A DNA stretch of 64,000 bases from a candidate division KSB3 bacterium (GTDB lineage: Bacteria; Moduliflexota; Moduliflexia; Moduliflexales; Moduliflexaceae). The translations under genes and the position numbers were made by a program. Shown piece after piece: positions 52,101 through 60,423 of the stretch. The notes below the pieces were generated by a model. It was not told the DNA's origin. It was given only the letters and a program-made list of their open reading frames with translations, and did no database searches. The stretch's first letter is position 1. Every line of letters begins with the position of its first letter. The stretch covers positions 1 through 64,000 of the forward strand of contig PDSJ01000010.1 in assembly GCA_002748425.1 (NCBI GenBank), read 5' to 3'.

Positions 52101-55100
52101 TGACAGCGCCGACGTCTGCGAGCTCTCATCCATACCAGCGTCGCTCCCCAACTTGACAGCCCAGAAAATCTGTTCGTAGGGCGGCAGACCGCGCACACGG
52201 ATTCTTTCCGGGCTTCCCGGCTCTTTAACGCTCAAATCGTCCAGAACGTGAGGACGTGCAGAACGGGCTTTGTCCCAGGTGTCTTCCGTAATTTTCGAGG
52301 AACTGTAGCGAATGTCGTAGGGCAGTCTGTCCTGTAAAAAGACCCCGCCAGGCGTGGTCCAGCTCAGAACCACCTCATCCTCTGAAAAGTCAGCGATTTC
52401 AAGATCAGTAATAACATTCTCCGACGTGTAGACCCGTACAATATTTGATACGGGCGACACGTTTCCTTCCACATCAAAGGTTCTCACAGCAATATAATAC
52501 AGCGTATTCACACGAAGCCCAGAAAGCAGAAGATGTTCTTCATCTCCCTGCGGCGAGGGTTGAGGAATCCCAGTGGCAACACGAGCCTCAGACCATCTTG
52601 CTTCTGTTAACGGACGATCCGAATAGCGCACATCATATCCTGCAGGAATACCGTGCAAGTCGTCATCTCCCGGGGAAATCCAGCTCAGCCGCACCGACGT
52701 GCCGTCCATCTGTTCAGCAGTCAAGGTTGTAATCATGCCGGGAGCGACGGTATCGCTGGTGGACACTTCAAGCTGATTCGAGAGAGGCGAGGTATTACCG
52801 TCAGCATCAACCGCCGTCATCGCAAAGTAATATCTGGTGTTGGGCGACAGACCAGTCACCCGGACGCGCTGTCTTGTGCCAGCAGGTTCCGGATCCGGGA
52901 GCAGAGGAACCGACCGCGCATCGGGCCAGCTTGCCGGAGTGATCGACGTCTGGGAATAGCGGAGAGTGTATGATGTCGCCTGCCCTTCCATCCCATCTTC
53001 CCCGGGAGCCGTCCATTCCAAGACCACAGAATCAGCTTCAACCGAACGAGTCTTCAGATCAGCAATACTTACAGGAGCCAGATTGTCTCGGGTTTTGGCC
53101 CGGATGATATTCGACATTTCCGACTCATTTCCAAAAGCATCGACGCTTTTCACAGCAACATAATAGCTGGAATCGCTTTTCAAATCGCGAATAACAAAGG
53201 ATTCTTTTGTCCCGGCCGTTGAAGGCTGCAAGCTATTTGCCACATCCTGAGCCAAATCCCATTGCTTAATCTGCGTCAGACTCGGCGCAATCCGAATGAT
53301 CTGCGCGGCTGCCTGGCCGCGACCCCCGTCATCTCCTGTTGCCGTCCAGGCGATCGTGATGCTGTCAGTCTCTACATTTTTGGCAAAAAGATCGAGAATC
53401 GGTCCCGGAGGCACAGTATCAACTTTTGGGATCTGGATCACATTTGACAGTGCTGAAGAGTTCCCCTGGGCATCATAGGATTTCAAAGCCAGATAGTAGG
53501 CCGAATCTTTTGGACCTTCCGTGACCGTAAAGGTCTCCAGATGTTGCGGACGCCCCGGAAGCGGTGCTGTTGGCAAACGGCTTGCCGTGTCCCAGCTCTC
53601 TTCGCTGATCGGGCGAAGAGCGTAGCGGATATCGTAGCCGGCAACGCCCATGCTGTCCTGCTCGGGAGCACTCCAGTTCAGAGTGACGCCATCGGCTCTC
53701 AGTTCTTCGATCGCAAGATCGCTGACGGCAGTTGGGGGAAGAGTCTCTACGGTCTCGATACGAAGAATATTCGAGGTCTCGGAAACGTTCCCCTCGGCAT
53801 CTACAAGCCGTAGTCCGACAAAATACGGGGTATTTTGGCGCAGCCCTGTGAGGGTGAAACTTTCCTGTGTGCCTGCCTTCGAAGGGATTGGGAGGTTTTC
53901 AGCGGACACAGCAGTGCGCCATTCCCGGATTTCTCTGAGATTTCCGGCATAGCGTAATTCGTATGAAGCCGCCTGCTGTCCGTTCGCATCTCCCTGCGCG
54001 GTCCATCCCAGTTTCGCCCAGTCACGCCCAAGGCTTTCAAGATGCAAATCACTAATTGTCGGGGCATCTATACTCTGTGGCACAGACACGAGCGTATGGG
54101 GACGCCACACGGCTTCATTCGACATTTGGGAAATATTCAAGGAATCATCGACCACTTTCAGGCCCCAAAAAATTTCGCGATCGTCCCAGGGCTTTGGTAC
54201 TTGAATTTTTTGCAGCATTCCTGCAGGCAGCGGAGCCGGAAGGTTCTCGACCTGAGTCGCCCGCATCCAGTTCTCTTCCGTGATCGCTTCAGGCGCAAAA
54301 CGGAGATCGTATTGCGCTGCCGTGCCTTGTCCGCCGTCACCACCCGATGCGATCCAGCTCAACTCAAGGGTCGTTGCATTCAGTTCTGCCACCTTCAGAC
54401 TTTGAATCTGAGCAGGGGGCGTATTATCCACTGGAATGAGCTTGGCTACACTGGAAAGTGGTCCCACGGGAACAAGAGAACCGGCCACCTTATCCATAAT
54501 CTTCATGGCCACAAACACGGGTTTGTCAACTGCTAACGGCACATGTTCCAACTGGTGCGTCTCCCGCTTTCCTGCAGCAGCCAGTTGCAAGGCTGTGTGA
54601 TATGGAAACGCCGTATCCCAGTTCTCTTCCGTGATCGCTTCAGCCGCAAAACGGATATCATACCTGGCTTCCGGCGTATACGCGCCAAGAGGCGCTGTCC
54701 AGCTCAATGTAAGCGAATTGTCGTCATATTCCATCACAACTAAATCAGCCACATAGCCTTCAACATTCGATTTCAGACCTTGATTGTCAAATGCTCGCGG
54801 GCCAGCCTTGATCACTGTGGGACCAGACGGCGTCTGGATGCCCATTCGTCCTGGCCCTGAAGAGATCACACTGATACTCGGCGCGTCTGAGCTGCTTGCC
54901 GCCACCGCCATCTTCCGCCCAATCTCACCGTAGTAACCTGAATGATGAGAATTGCCTCTGAAGCTCTGCCAGGCGATCTGCGGCGCAGTGCTGCCTTTGC
55001 GTTCAATCGTCCAGGCATGCATCCGATTATCTTTGGACCCGACAAAGACTTCAAGCGTTCCATTGCCGTCCGTGTCTCCAAGCGCCGGTGTGGCGGAAAT

Positions 55101-56195
55101 TTCTCCACCAGTGCTCTTAGGCCATCCAGGCAGAAGACGTCCGTCAGCTCCCCAGGCATAGACCTTGCTGTCTTTCGACCCGATCACCACTTCCAGAACA
55201 CCATCTCCATTCAGATCGCCAAGCACCGGAGACCCTACGATTTCAGCATCTGTGACCGTCGGCCAACCTGTAACAAGCTGGCCGTTTGCATCCCAGGCAT
55301 ACACTTTTCCGTCTTTACATCCGATCACCACTTCCAGACGCCCATCATTCGTCAAATCGCCGAGAGCCGGAGAGGACGGAATCTGATGCCCGGCAATCAC
55401 CGGCCAGCCGGATTTCCGCTCACCATAGCGATTCCATACAAAGACCTTATCCCAGGAGCCAACAATCACCTCCAGCTCGCCGTCATTATCCAGATCGCCG
55501 ACAGCCGGAGAAGAGGGCACCACATGCTCTGTTGCAGCAGGCCAGCCTTCTATCGCAGTCCCATCGCCTTTCCAGGCAAAGACACGATGGTTATCCGTGC
55601 CGACAATCACCTCGACGATCCCGTCTTGATCGAGATCCGCCAGAGCCGGCGACGAATACACAAACAAGCCGGTGGGCTTTGGCCAGCCTCGTACAACGGT
55701 TCCATCAGCATTCCAGGCATAGACTTTATTATCAAAGGACCCGATCACCACTTCCGGGAGCTGATCGCCATCAATATCGCCCACTGCCGGCGAGGAGTAA
55801 ATGACGCTGCCGGTGACCGCCGGCCAGCCAGGGAGCAACGTCCCGTTGAAGTTCCAGGCATAGACCTTATTATCGAAGGAACCGACAACAATGTCTAAAT
55901 GACCATCGCCATTGAGATCCGCCAGCGCTGGTGATGAACGCACCGAATCACCGGTTGTCACCGGCCAGCCGGGCATGAGCGTTCCATCCGGTTTCCAGGC
56001 GTAGACCATGTTATTGTCGGAACCAACGACGATCTCCTGAATCCCGTCATTATCAATATCTCCGATGACAGGAGAGGAATTCACCGGCGCCCCGGTGTCC
56101 TGCGGCCAGCCATGCGGAGCGAATTGCGCTTCGACAGCTCCACCCTGGCAGAGTAAACCCAGCAAACAAACCGTCAACAACACTGTACGTTTCAT
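49158..56195 (-). CDS. giant secreted protein: eight-unit FG-GAP/VCBS-type propeller plus 13 fibronectin-III modules
   Basis: About 2345 residues. ATG at 56195 opens a signal peptide (MKRTVLLTVCLLGLLCQGGA); longer in-frame starts up to 56306 add non-signal residues. Residues about 29-405 are eight 47-residue units of the form GWP-TG--V-SSPA-GD-D-DG, then EV-VGS-D-KVYAW, probably a calcium-binding propeller. Then come 13 FN3-like units of about 105-110 residues, each with LSWTAPGDD, YDIRYA and a W before a spacer. The last 400 residues hold two jelly-roll-like carbohydrate-binding-type modules (GWKLHFGSGSVRLAEESF, WLSFHGKSIGIDNIGF). No membrane anchor or sorting tail is visible. Probable surface or extracellular matrix/adhesion protein. 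It follows a hybrid kinase by about 107 bp. Confidence 0.85.
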   Translation of the reverse strand: MKRTVLLTVCLLGLLCQGGAVEAQFAPHGWPQDTGAPVNSSPVIGDIDNDGIQEIVVGSDNNMVYAWKPDGTLMPGWPVTTGDSVRSSPALADLNGDGHLDIVVGSFDNKVYAWNFNGTLLPGWPAVTGSVIYSSPAVGDIDGDQLPEVVIGSFDNKVYAWNADGTVVRGWPKPTGLFVYSSPALADLDQDGIVEVIVGTDNHRVFAWKGDGTAIEGWPAATEHVVPSSPAVGDLDNDGELEVIVGSWDKVFVWNRYGERKSGWPVIAGHQIPSSPALGDLTNDGRLEVVIGCKDGKVYAWDANGQLVTGWPTVTDAEIVGSPVLGDLNGDGVLEVVIGSKDSKVYAWGADGRLLPGWPKSTGGEISATPALGDTDGNGTLEVFVGSKDNRMHAWTIERKGSTAPQIAWQSFRGNSHHSGYYGEIGRKMAVAASSSDAPSISVISSGPGRMGIQTPSGPTVIKAGPRAFDNQGLKSNVEGYVADLVVMEYDDNSLTLSWTAPLGAYTPEARYDIRFAAEAITEENWDTAFPYHTALQLAAAGKRETHQLEHVPLAVDKPVFVAMKIMDKVAGSLVPVGPLSSVAKLIPVDNTPPAQIQSLKVAELNATTLELSWIASGGDGGQGTAAQYDLRFAPEAITEENWMRATQVENLPAPLPAGMLQKIQVPKPWDDREIFWGLKVVDDSLNISQMSNEAVWRPHTLVSVPQSIDAPTISDLHLESLGRDWAKLGWTAQGDANGQQAASYELRYAGNLREIREWRTAVSAENLPIPSKAGTQESFTLTGLRQNTPYFVGLRLVDAEGNVSETSNILRIETVETLPPTAVSDLAIEELRADGVTLNWSAPEQDSMGVAGYDIRYALRPISEESWDTASRLPTAPLPGRPQHLETFTVTEGPKDSAYYLALKSYDAQGNSSALSNVIQIPKVDTVPPGPILDLFAKNVETDSITIAWTATGDDGGRGQAAAQIIRIAPSLTQIKQWDLAQDVANSLQPSTAGTKESFVIRDLKSDSSYYVAVKSVDAFGNESEMSNIIRAKTRDNLAPVSIADLKTRSVEADSVVLEWTAPGEDGMEGQATSYTLRYSQTSITPASWPDARSVPLLPDPEPAGTRQRVRVTGLSPNTRYYFAMTAVDADGNTSPLSNQLEVSTSDTVAPGMITTLTAEQMDGTSVRLSWISPGDDDLHGIPAGYDVRYSDRPLTEARWSEARVATGIPQPSPQGDEEHLLLSGLRVNTLYYIAVRTFDVEGNVSPVSNIVRVYTSENVITDLEIADFSEDEVVLSWTTPGGVFLQDRLPYDIRYSSSKITEDTWDKARSARPHVLDDLSVKEPGSPERIRVRGLPPYEQIFWAVKLGSDAGMDESSQTSALSNVVELRRPDTMPPADVADLVARDGGEAAGGLRNIELSWTAPGDNDFEGSATRYDIRYGYEPVTEENWNAMTVARPVPKPLSAGTYQKTVVQVPSSEETVYFALQSIDEQLNMSPLSNSAQWSPEDTSAPSAIVDLKAERQANGDVKLSWTAPGDNADRGTAAFYDIRFAEKEKHVKQWKKATLIQGEPLPDAAGTAQEYTITGLRKDRSYYVAMITIDDAKNLSGLSNIALIGKVLPQHINDLTFVTGTETSVTLSWTAPKDRMADRVVKYEIRYAESPEGLKKWTTAERVKHKLVPKTFGEMESITVETLSPNMCYYFGIKVLDSSKERSPLSNVAIAYTTDTIAPQAIDDLTVAQADKQSLTVSWTVIADDAKHETPASYALRYSLGPLGEDNWDSASLGVDDLQPGPPGSLMEYTISGLEENTPYYVAVRAIDEAGNLSPLSSPLEARTQDLTSPAAVADLRAFYPTSSSVMLRWTASADAAGPVTRASLEDLSVAAYDIRYFPLPPDGEIMQQFPWERAQKVALPPVPNAPGQVEEFVVAHLLPDQTYSFALRSIDRSGNVSEISNFVLETTFPAEERTAQSRAISPSERSRWKLVQGKGSGRISGGVDAAISLQKSSNVKGRVNAAAMTAVYPAGKTLPQAALRFDVKGTEPFTFCARVTAAERGEPYYLCYTTEEPLTNAQHGASRIIEVLNAPEEAAALSLAGTPWKRIENYVFYPLDAALLDGGWHEMKRDLLLDLLDATGHTYLGADRFVVRSESVSLRKVTLKGQVFTPITDFEDRVPPLQNGWKLHFGSGSVRLAEESFASDVRQVGSSRRDELFDGVVIAGIRPRSTDVNTFLSAESSNASDIVITYPKSAIGQLSSQPFFMAMVKAGPEFKLIVKVQAGDGKEYYVAYLPETPGEAASEGLSGNYIYMPLQSRIWRDGWTLVQADLAGDLRRYQLDYAHTSWLSFHGKSIGIDNIGFSTEVLEEILQ
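50385..54760 (-). repeat. 13 tandem fibronectin type III-like coding repeats
   Basis: Repeated blocks of about 310-340 bp within the giant gene. The recurring protein signature is DL-(about 10)-LSWTAPGDD, then YDIRYA, then EENW, ending YY-A--S-D--GN-S-LSN. Copies have diverged in sequence but keep the pattern, which argues for old duplications rather than recent amplification. Confidence 0.8.
54984..56111 (-). repeat. eight tandem 141-bp propeller repeats
   Basis: Eight consecutive 47-codon units starting GWP and ending YAW-(about 7), with DxDxDG-like calcium loops (DIDNDG, DLNGDG, DLDQDG, DTDGNG). Units are similar enough to challenge assembly. Confidence 0.85.
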
Positions 56196-56302
56196 TCTAC
56201 AACACTGGCGCATTGGCATCATAAGGCTGTAAAGTAAATCAACGTCCGCAAGGTAACATGAGGCCTGAACGCCTCTCAGGCAACACGTGAGCTGCCCTGT
56301 CA

Positions 56303-57949
56303 TCACTTCAGGACACTTTGATCACTTTGTTTCGCTAAAGGCACTGTGAAATAAAAGGTGGCTCCGGCCCCGACCTGACTCTCCAGCCAGATGGCGCCTC
56401 CATAAAGTTCGACAAGTTTTCTGGAGATGGCCAGCCCGAGTCCGGTCCCGTTATATTCACGGGTCAATGAACCATCGACCTGACGGAATTCATCAAAAAG
56501 AATGGCAAAATCTTCCTGCTCGATCCCAATCCCCTGATCCGCCACGCTCACAATCAAGGTCGCAATATCCGATGCAAGAGACTCTCGCACATAGACTCTT
56601 CGCGGATCGTCAGACGAAAGTGATGACGCGCAAAATGCAGAAATCGTAATTTGTCCTGAGGATGAAAATTTAATCGAGTTATCAAGCAGGTTGTATAAGA
56701 CTAATTTGACCTTGTCGCGACTGCACAGACAATCCGGCAAATCTCTCTCGATCTCAACTTTGAGCCGCAAGCACTTCTCATCGGCTTTTCCGTGAAGCTC
56801 CTGCAGGACGTCATGTACAATTGTCGAGAACTGGATGGATTCCATTTTCAACGTAACCTGACCAGCATTCAGCATGGAAACTTCAATCACATCGTTCAAG
56901 ACGCGCAAGAGGTGACTGCCGCTGTTTAAAACCATCGTTAACTGACGAGACTGATTTTCGTTTAAAGAGCCGCTGTAGCCTTGTAAGAGCAGTTCAGTAA
57001 AGCCAATAATTGAATTAAGGGGTGTCCGAAGTTCATGCCCTATATTCGCCAGAAATTCCGACTTCAATCGATCCAGTTCCCGTAATCGCCCGTTCGCATG
57101 ATCCAGCATGGCGTAGTTTTTTATCAGTTCCCGGTTCGATACGCGGAGCTGGGCCACGAGCTGGTCGCGTTCGAGCTTGATACGGCTCCGCTCCACTGCT
57201 TGCTCAACAAGAGAAAGTATCTGCTCGACCAGAAACGGCTTTCGCACATACGCATCCACCTGCTCTCCAATCGCACTAATCGCCAAGTCTTCATCCCCAT
57301 ACGCCGTCATGAGCACGACCCCAACCCCCGGGACGATTTCACGGATGCGTTTCAGGACCTCCAAGCCCGACAGATCCGGGAGGTTATAGTCCAGCAGAAT
57401 GACATCTGGCCTGAAGGAGGAAAGCCCTTCAAGACACGCCTGGGCACTCAAGGCTTGCATCGTCTTATACCCATGTTTTTCAAAAGTGGTCCGCAGAAAA
57501 TCGAGAACATCTTCTTCATCATCGACAATCAGGATCTTGGGCCAAAAAGGCTGCTCGCTCGCTTTACCCTGAAGATACTGAAGCTCTTCTACCAGTCTGG
57601 ATGCCTCAAAAGGTTTCATGAGGCAGCGATCCGCGACAATGGGGTAAGTCGTCGTTCCGAAACAAATCCCATTTTTGAGATCGCTTTCATCAAGATAGAG
57701 CGCTGAAGTCATCAGCACGGGAATATGCTTGAGCCTGGGATTACGTTTGAGATTCCAGCAGAGTTCAAAACCATTCACCTTTTGCAGCAATGCATCGAGA
57801 ATAATGACGTCCGGCGTTTCCTGCTCGGCACGCTCTTCGGCTCGTTCCGCATCATGAATGGCTTTGACCTGATAGTCCTGCTCTTCTAAATAGCTCGTCA
57901 GATTTTTACACAAATTCGAGTCGTCACAGACTATTAATACTCTCTCCAT
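56303..57949 (-). CDS. hybrid histidine kinase with two N-terminal receivers
   Basis: 548 residues from the ATG at 57949 (AGGA 8 nt upstream; an in-frame start at 57970 is less likely). Receiver 1 (about 1-125) has DVIILDALLQKVNG; receiver 2 (about 137-255) has ILIVDDEEDVLDF and VILLDYNLPDLSG, with lysines in KPF at both ends. The kinase core has H-box NIGHELRTPLNSIIGFTELL (about 302), N-box NLLDNSIKFSSSG, G1 VADQGIGIEQEDF and G2 GTGLGLAISRKLVELYGG. No sensor or membrane segment is present, so it is a cytoplasmic relay that takes input from another kinase. Its stop overlaps upstream in-frame starts of the giant gene, so the two are probably cotranscribed. Confidence 0.92.
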   Translation of the reverse strand: MERVLIVCDDSNLCKNLTSYLEEQDYQVKAIHDAERAEERAEQETPDVIILDALLQKVNGFELCWNLKRNPRLKHIPVLMTSALYLDESDLKNGICFGTTTYPIVADRCLMKPFEASRLVEELQYLQGKASEQPFWPKILIVDDEEDVLDFLRTTFEKHGYKTMQALSAQACLEGLSSFRPDVILLDYNLPDLSGLEVLKRIREIVPGVGVVLMTAYGDEDLAISAIGEQVDAYVRKPFLVEQILSLVEQAVERSRIKLERDQLVAQLRVSNRELIKNYAMLDHANGRLRELDRLKSEFLANIGHELRTPLNSIIGFTELLLQGYSGSLNENQSRQLTMVLNSGSHLLRVLNDVIEVSMLNAGQVTLKMESIQFSTIVHDVLQELHGKADEKCLRLKVEIERDLPDCLCSRDKVKLVLYNLLDNSIKFSSSGQITISAFCASSLSSDDPRRVYVRESLASDIATLIVSVADQGIGIEQEDFAILFDEFRQVDGSLTREYNGTGLGLAISRKLVELYGGAIWLESQVGAGATFYFTVPLAKQSDQSVLK

Positions 57950-58007
57950 AAAATATTCCTGCGGCCACAAGGCAGCTCATCAGCTTTATATTCATTATTT
58001 CATCTAA

Positions 58008-58037
58008 AATATAGCAAAATACTTCAGGGGTTGTCAA
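58008..58037 (-). promoter_or_regulatory. promoter of the hybrid kinase / giant protein unit
   Basis: Minus strand TTGACA (58037-58032), 18 bp, TATATT (58013-58008), about 60 bp before the kinase start. Confidence 0.65.
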
Positions 58038-58261
58038 GACAAAAACCGTGAAAGATATTCTTCCCAAAAAGTTTCCAGTCGTTTCCATGAAAAAGTTGAT
58101 TTTTACCCGTATAAAACTTGACACGTTTTCCGCCCTGGTTCAGAGAAGATTACACATTACTTTGTTTATGTCTGGGACTTAACGGCCCAATCTTTCAACC
58201 AGTACAAGAGAAATGCTCTCACGTAAAGTGTACGCGTAAAACATGGGATGACCCTGTGGGG
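58038..58261. other. divergent gap upstream of metK
   Basis: No gene seen. A plus-strand TTGACA at 58118-58123 could be part of a metK promoter but has only weak -10 matches. Confidence 0.4.
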
Positions 58262-58414
58262 GGTTCTCACGCAGGTCTCACCGAGCGGTGTATAATGACA
58301 ACGTGACGAGCGTCCGCTATCGCTCGACACCCTACGTCAACAGGTGAAATTTGTAAAGTTTTTATGCCGCAGGCACAACAACGTGTGTACTTTGGCGGGG
58401 AGGCATCTTGATGT
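58262..58414 (+). promoter_or_regulatory. structured leader of metK, unclassified
   Basis: Contains TATAAT at 58291-58296 (no good -35) and a nested hairpin: GGTGT (58287) with ACACC (58327), inside it CGAGCG (58307) with CGCTCG (58321). I could not match it to SAM-I, SAM-II, SAM-III or SAH riboswitch cores. Because metK is a common target of SAM-sensing RNAs, the leader deserves a covariance search. GGGGAGG at about 58397 serves the start codon. Confidence 0.3.
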
Positions 58415-59566
58415 ATGAGCAGAAAAGATTTTTTATTTACGTCTGAATCGGTTACTGAGGGACATCCGGATAAAGTAGCAGACCAAATCTCGGATTCCGT
58501 CTTAGATGCGATTATGGCCGAAGATCCGATGGGACGTGTGGCGTGCGAAACTATGGTCACAACAGGGATGGCCCTGGTAGCCGGTGAAATCACCACAAGC
58601 TGCTACGTCAATATCCCGAAAATCGTTCGTAACACCATTAAGCAGATCGGCTATACCCGCGCGAATTTTGGCTTTGACTATGAAACCTGTGCCGTACTCA
58701 CATCAATCGACGAGCAATCGCAAGACATCGCAATGGGCGTCAATCCCGGCGGAGCCGGCGATCAGGGCCTGATGTTCGGCTATGCCTCGAATGAAACCGA
58801 TGAATTGATGCCGTTACCGATTATGCTGGCCCATAAGCTCACCATGCAGCTGACCAAAGTGCGCCGCGATGATCTGCTGCCCTATCTGCGCCCGGACGGA
58901 AAATCGCAGGTGACCGTAGAATATGTCAACGGCAAGCCAAAACGTATCGATACTGTCGTGATTTCATCACAACACGACGCCAAAGTCAGCCTCAAAGAAC
59001 TGCGTGAAGGGATTATTGAAAAAGTGATCCTGCCGGTTCTGCCGGAAGGGCTGTACGATCCTGAAAATATTACCTACCATATCAACCCCACCGGGCGTTT
59101 CGTTGTTGGCGGTCCGCAGGGAGATTGCGGGGTGACCGGACGAAAAATTATTGTTGATACGTACGGTGGAGTCGGGAGTCACGGCGGCGGCGCCTTTTCC
59201 GGAAAGGATCCGACAAAGGTTGATCGCTCGGCATCGTATATGGCGCGGCATGTGGCAAAAAATCTTGTGGCTGCAGGTGCTGCCGAACGTTGTGAAGTCC
59301 AGCTTGCCTACGCCATTGGTGTGGCAGAACCGGTCTCAGTGATGGTGGATACCTTCGGAACCAGTAAAGCTGACAATGCGAAAATGGTCCAGACAATTCG
59401 TGAGATTTTCGAATTAACGCCTGCCGGTATTATCAAAGCGCTCAACCTGCGCCGTCCGATTTACCAGAAGACCGCATCTTACGGACACTTTGGCCGTCGT
59501 GAACCAGAATTTACCTGGGAAAATACTGATAAGGTCGATGCGATCAAAAACGCGCTCAACCTGTAA
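58415..59566 (+). CDS. metK: S-adenosylmethionine synthase
   Basis: Makes SAM from methionine and ATP. 383 residues. Signature motifs: [19 protein letters not shown] at the start, the glycine-rich P-loop region [20 protein letters not shown] (about 257-276) and [15 protein letters not shown] near the end. ATG at 58415 follows GGGGAGG. Monocistronic with a strong terminator. SAM demand is evident from the several methyltransferases and the radical SAM enzyme in this window. Confidence 0.98.
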   Translation: MSRKDFLFTSESVTEGHPDKVADQISDSVLDAIMAEDPMGRVACETMVTTGMALVAGEITTSCYVNIPKIVRNTIKQIGYTRANFGFDYETCAVLTSIDEQSQDIAMGVNPGGAGDQGLMFGYASNETDELMPLPIMLAHKLTMQLTKVRRDDLLPYLRPDGKSQVTVEYVNGKPKRIDTVVISSQHDAKVSLKELREGIIEKVILPVLPEGLYDPENITYHINPTGRFVVGGPQGDCGVTGRKIIVDTYGGVGSHGGGAFSGKDPTKVDRSASYMARHVAKNLVAAGAAERCEVQLAYAIGVAEPVSVMVDTFGTSKADNAKMVQTIREIFELTPAGIIKALNLRRPIYQKTASYGHFGRREPEFTWENTDKVDAIKNALNL

Positions 59567-59597
59567 GACGCTCTGCAGAGCGGACAGGCATCACAGA

Positions 59598-59635
59598 ACA
59601 GCCGTCAGGCAGCAAGCCTGACGGCTGTTTTTTTT
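59598..59635 (+). terminator. terminator after metK
   Basis: 13-bp perfect stem ACAGCCGTCAGGC / GCCTGACGGCTGT, 5-nt loop, T8 tract. Strong intrinsic terminator 31 bp after the stop. Confidence 0.95.
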
Positions 59636-59658
59636 CCAGCAGCGGACACGTACAGAAT

Positions 59659-60228
59659 CTATTTGCAGCAACGGAACCCGGCTCGGTTGCTGCTGGTATG
59701 CGGAGCATTGACCCAGAACTCCAGAGCACATTCTGCACAGCTTTCGCTGCTCCAGGCCCCGCCGCGCACTTTTACACCTTCTTCCAAAGATCTCCCAACC
59801 CACTCCCAGACACTGCCGTTTAAATCGTAGACCCCATAGCCGCTGACACAGCTTGTCGGATTTTCACCAATGCGGGTCGGCCCGTCAAAAGGACTTTCGG
59901 AATTACATTTTGTGCCGTCGTAGGTCGGCCCGTAGGGATAGCGTAAGCCTCGAGGACCACGGCAGGCCTGCACCCATTCCTTGTCGGTACACAAGCGTTT
60001 CCCCCTGGACTCGCAGATCGCTTTGGCTTCCTGCCAGGTCACATTGGTTTGCGGTAATTCTCCGATCGTATTCGGGTATTCATACTTATCCATATAAAAA
60101 TTTCCGATCCGCACCATGTTCTCGGTATCCATCTGCTCCTGGGCCGCAAGCTGACGGGAAGCCACGACACACGAACAGCTCAGAACGACTGCAATAACGG
60201 AAAATGCATGCAAGGATTTTTTCATCAT
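59659..60228 (-). CDS. small exported SUMF1/FGE-like protein
   Basis: 189 residues. N-terminal signal (MMKKSLHAFSVIAVVLSCSC; SCSC may act as a lipobox) then a compact sulfatase-modifying-factor fold: FYMDKYEYPNTIGELPQTNV, WQEAKAICESRGKRLCTDKE, YGVYDLNGSVWEWV, VRGGAWSS and ending SSNRAGFRCCK. At about 155 mature residues it is shorter than formylglycine-generating enzymes (about 250-300) and lacks the usual copper-site Cys arrangement, so it is more likely a structural or ligand-binding member of the FGE-sulfatase fold than a Cys oxidase. Four extra Cys suggest disulfides. Start uncertain between 60228, 60225 and 60261. Confidence 0.75.
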   Translation of the reverse strand: MMKKSLHAFSVIAVVLSCSCVVASRQLAAQEQMDTENMVRIGNFYMDKYEYPNTIGELPQTNVTWQEAKAICESRGKRLCTDKEWVQACRGPRGLRYPYGPTYDGTKCNSESPFDGPTRIGENPTSCVSGYGVYDLNGSVWEWVGRSLEEGVKVRGGAWSSESCAECALEFWVNAPHTSSNRAGFRCCK

Positions 60229-60352
60229 CTTTTTCACTGCCGCTGACAATACGGAACCCACAGAAACGATTTCGTCTCTTTACTGCACGATTTTTCCGTA
60301 TCCCCGCAGTATCAGCGATTCCATCAAGAGACTGTTTCCCAGAAGATTAGTC
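60229..60352. other. gap upstream of the SUMF1-like gene
   Basis: No gene or clear promoter seen. Confidence 0.4.
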
Positions 60353-60384
60353 AAAAAAAACCCCGTCCGGAAGTCCGGACAGGG
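60353..60384 (-). terminator. terminator after the OmpA-type gene
   Basis: On the minus strand CCCTGTCCGGA, 2-nt loop, TCCGGACGGGG followed by T8. It could also work in the plus direction (GGGCTTTTT). Confidence 0.9.
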
Positions 60385-60423
60385 CTTTTTCAACGAGAAC
60401 ACGACGATACAATCGTCTAGCGC

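Noticed and set aside
54942..55898. A 318-codon open frame on the plus strand inside the giant gene
   Set aside because: It is antisense to the propeller repeats; its periodic Arg/His-rich sequence mirrors the repeat codons and it has no ribosome site or family.
58262..58414. Known SAM riboswitch class before metK
   Set aside because: A hairpin exists but none of the SAM-I, SAM-II, SAM-III or SAH cores could be matched, so I left it unclassified.
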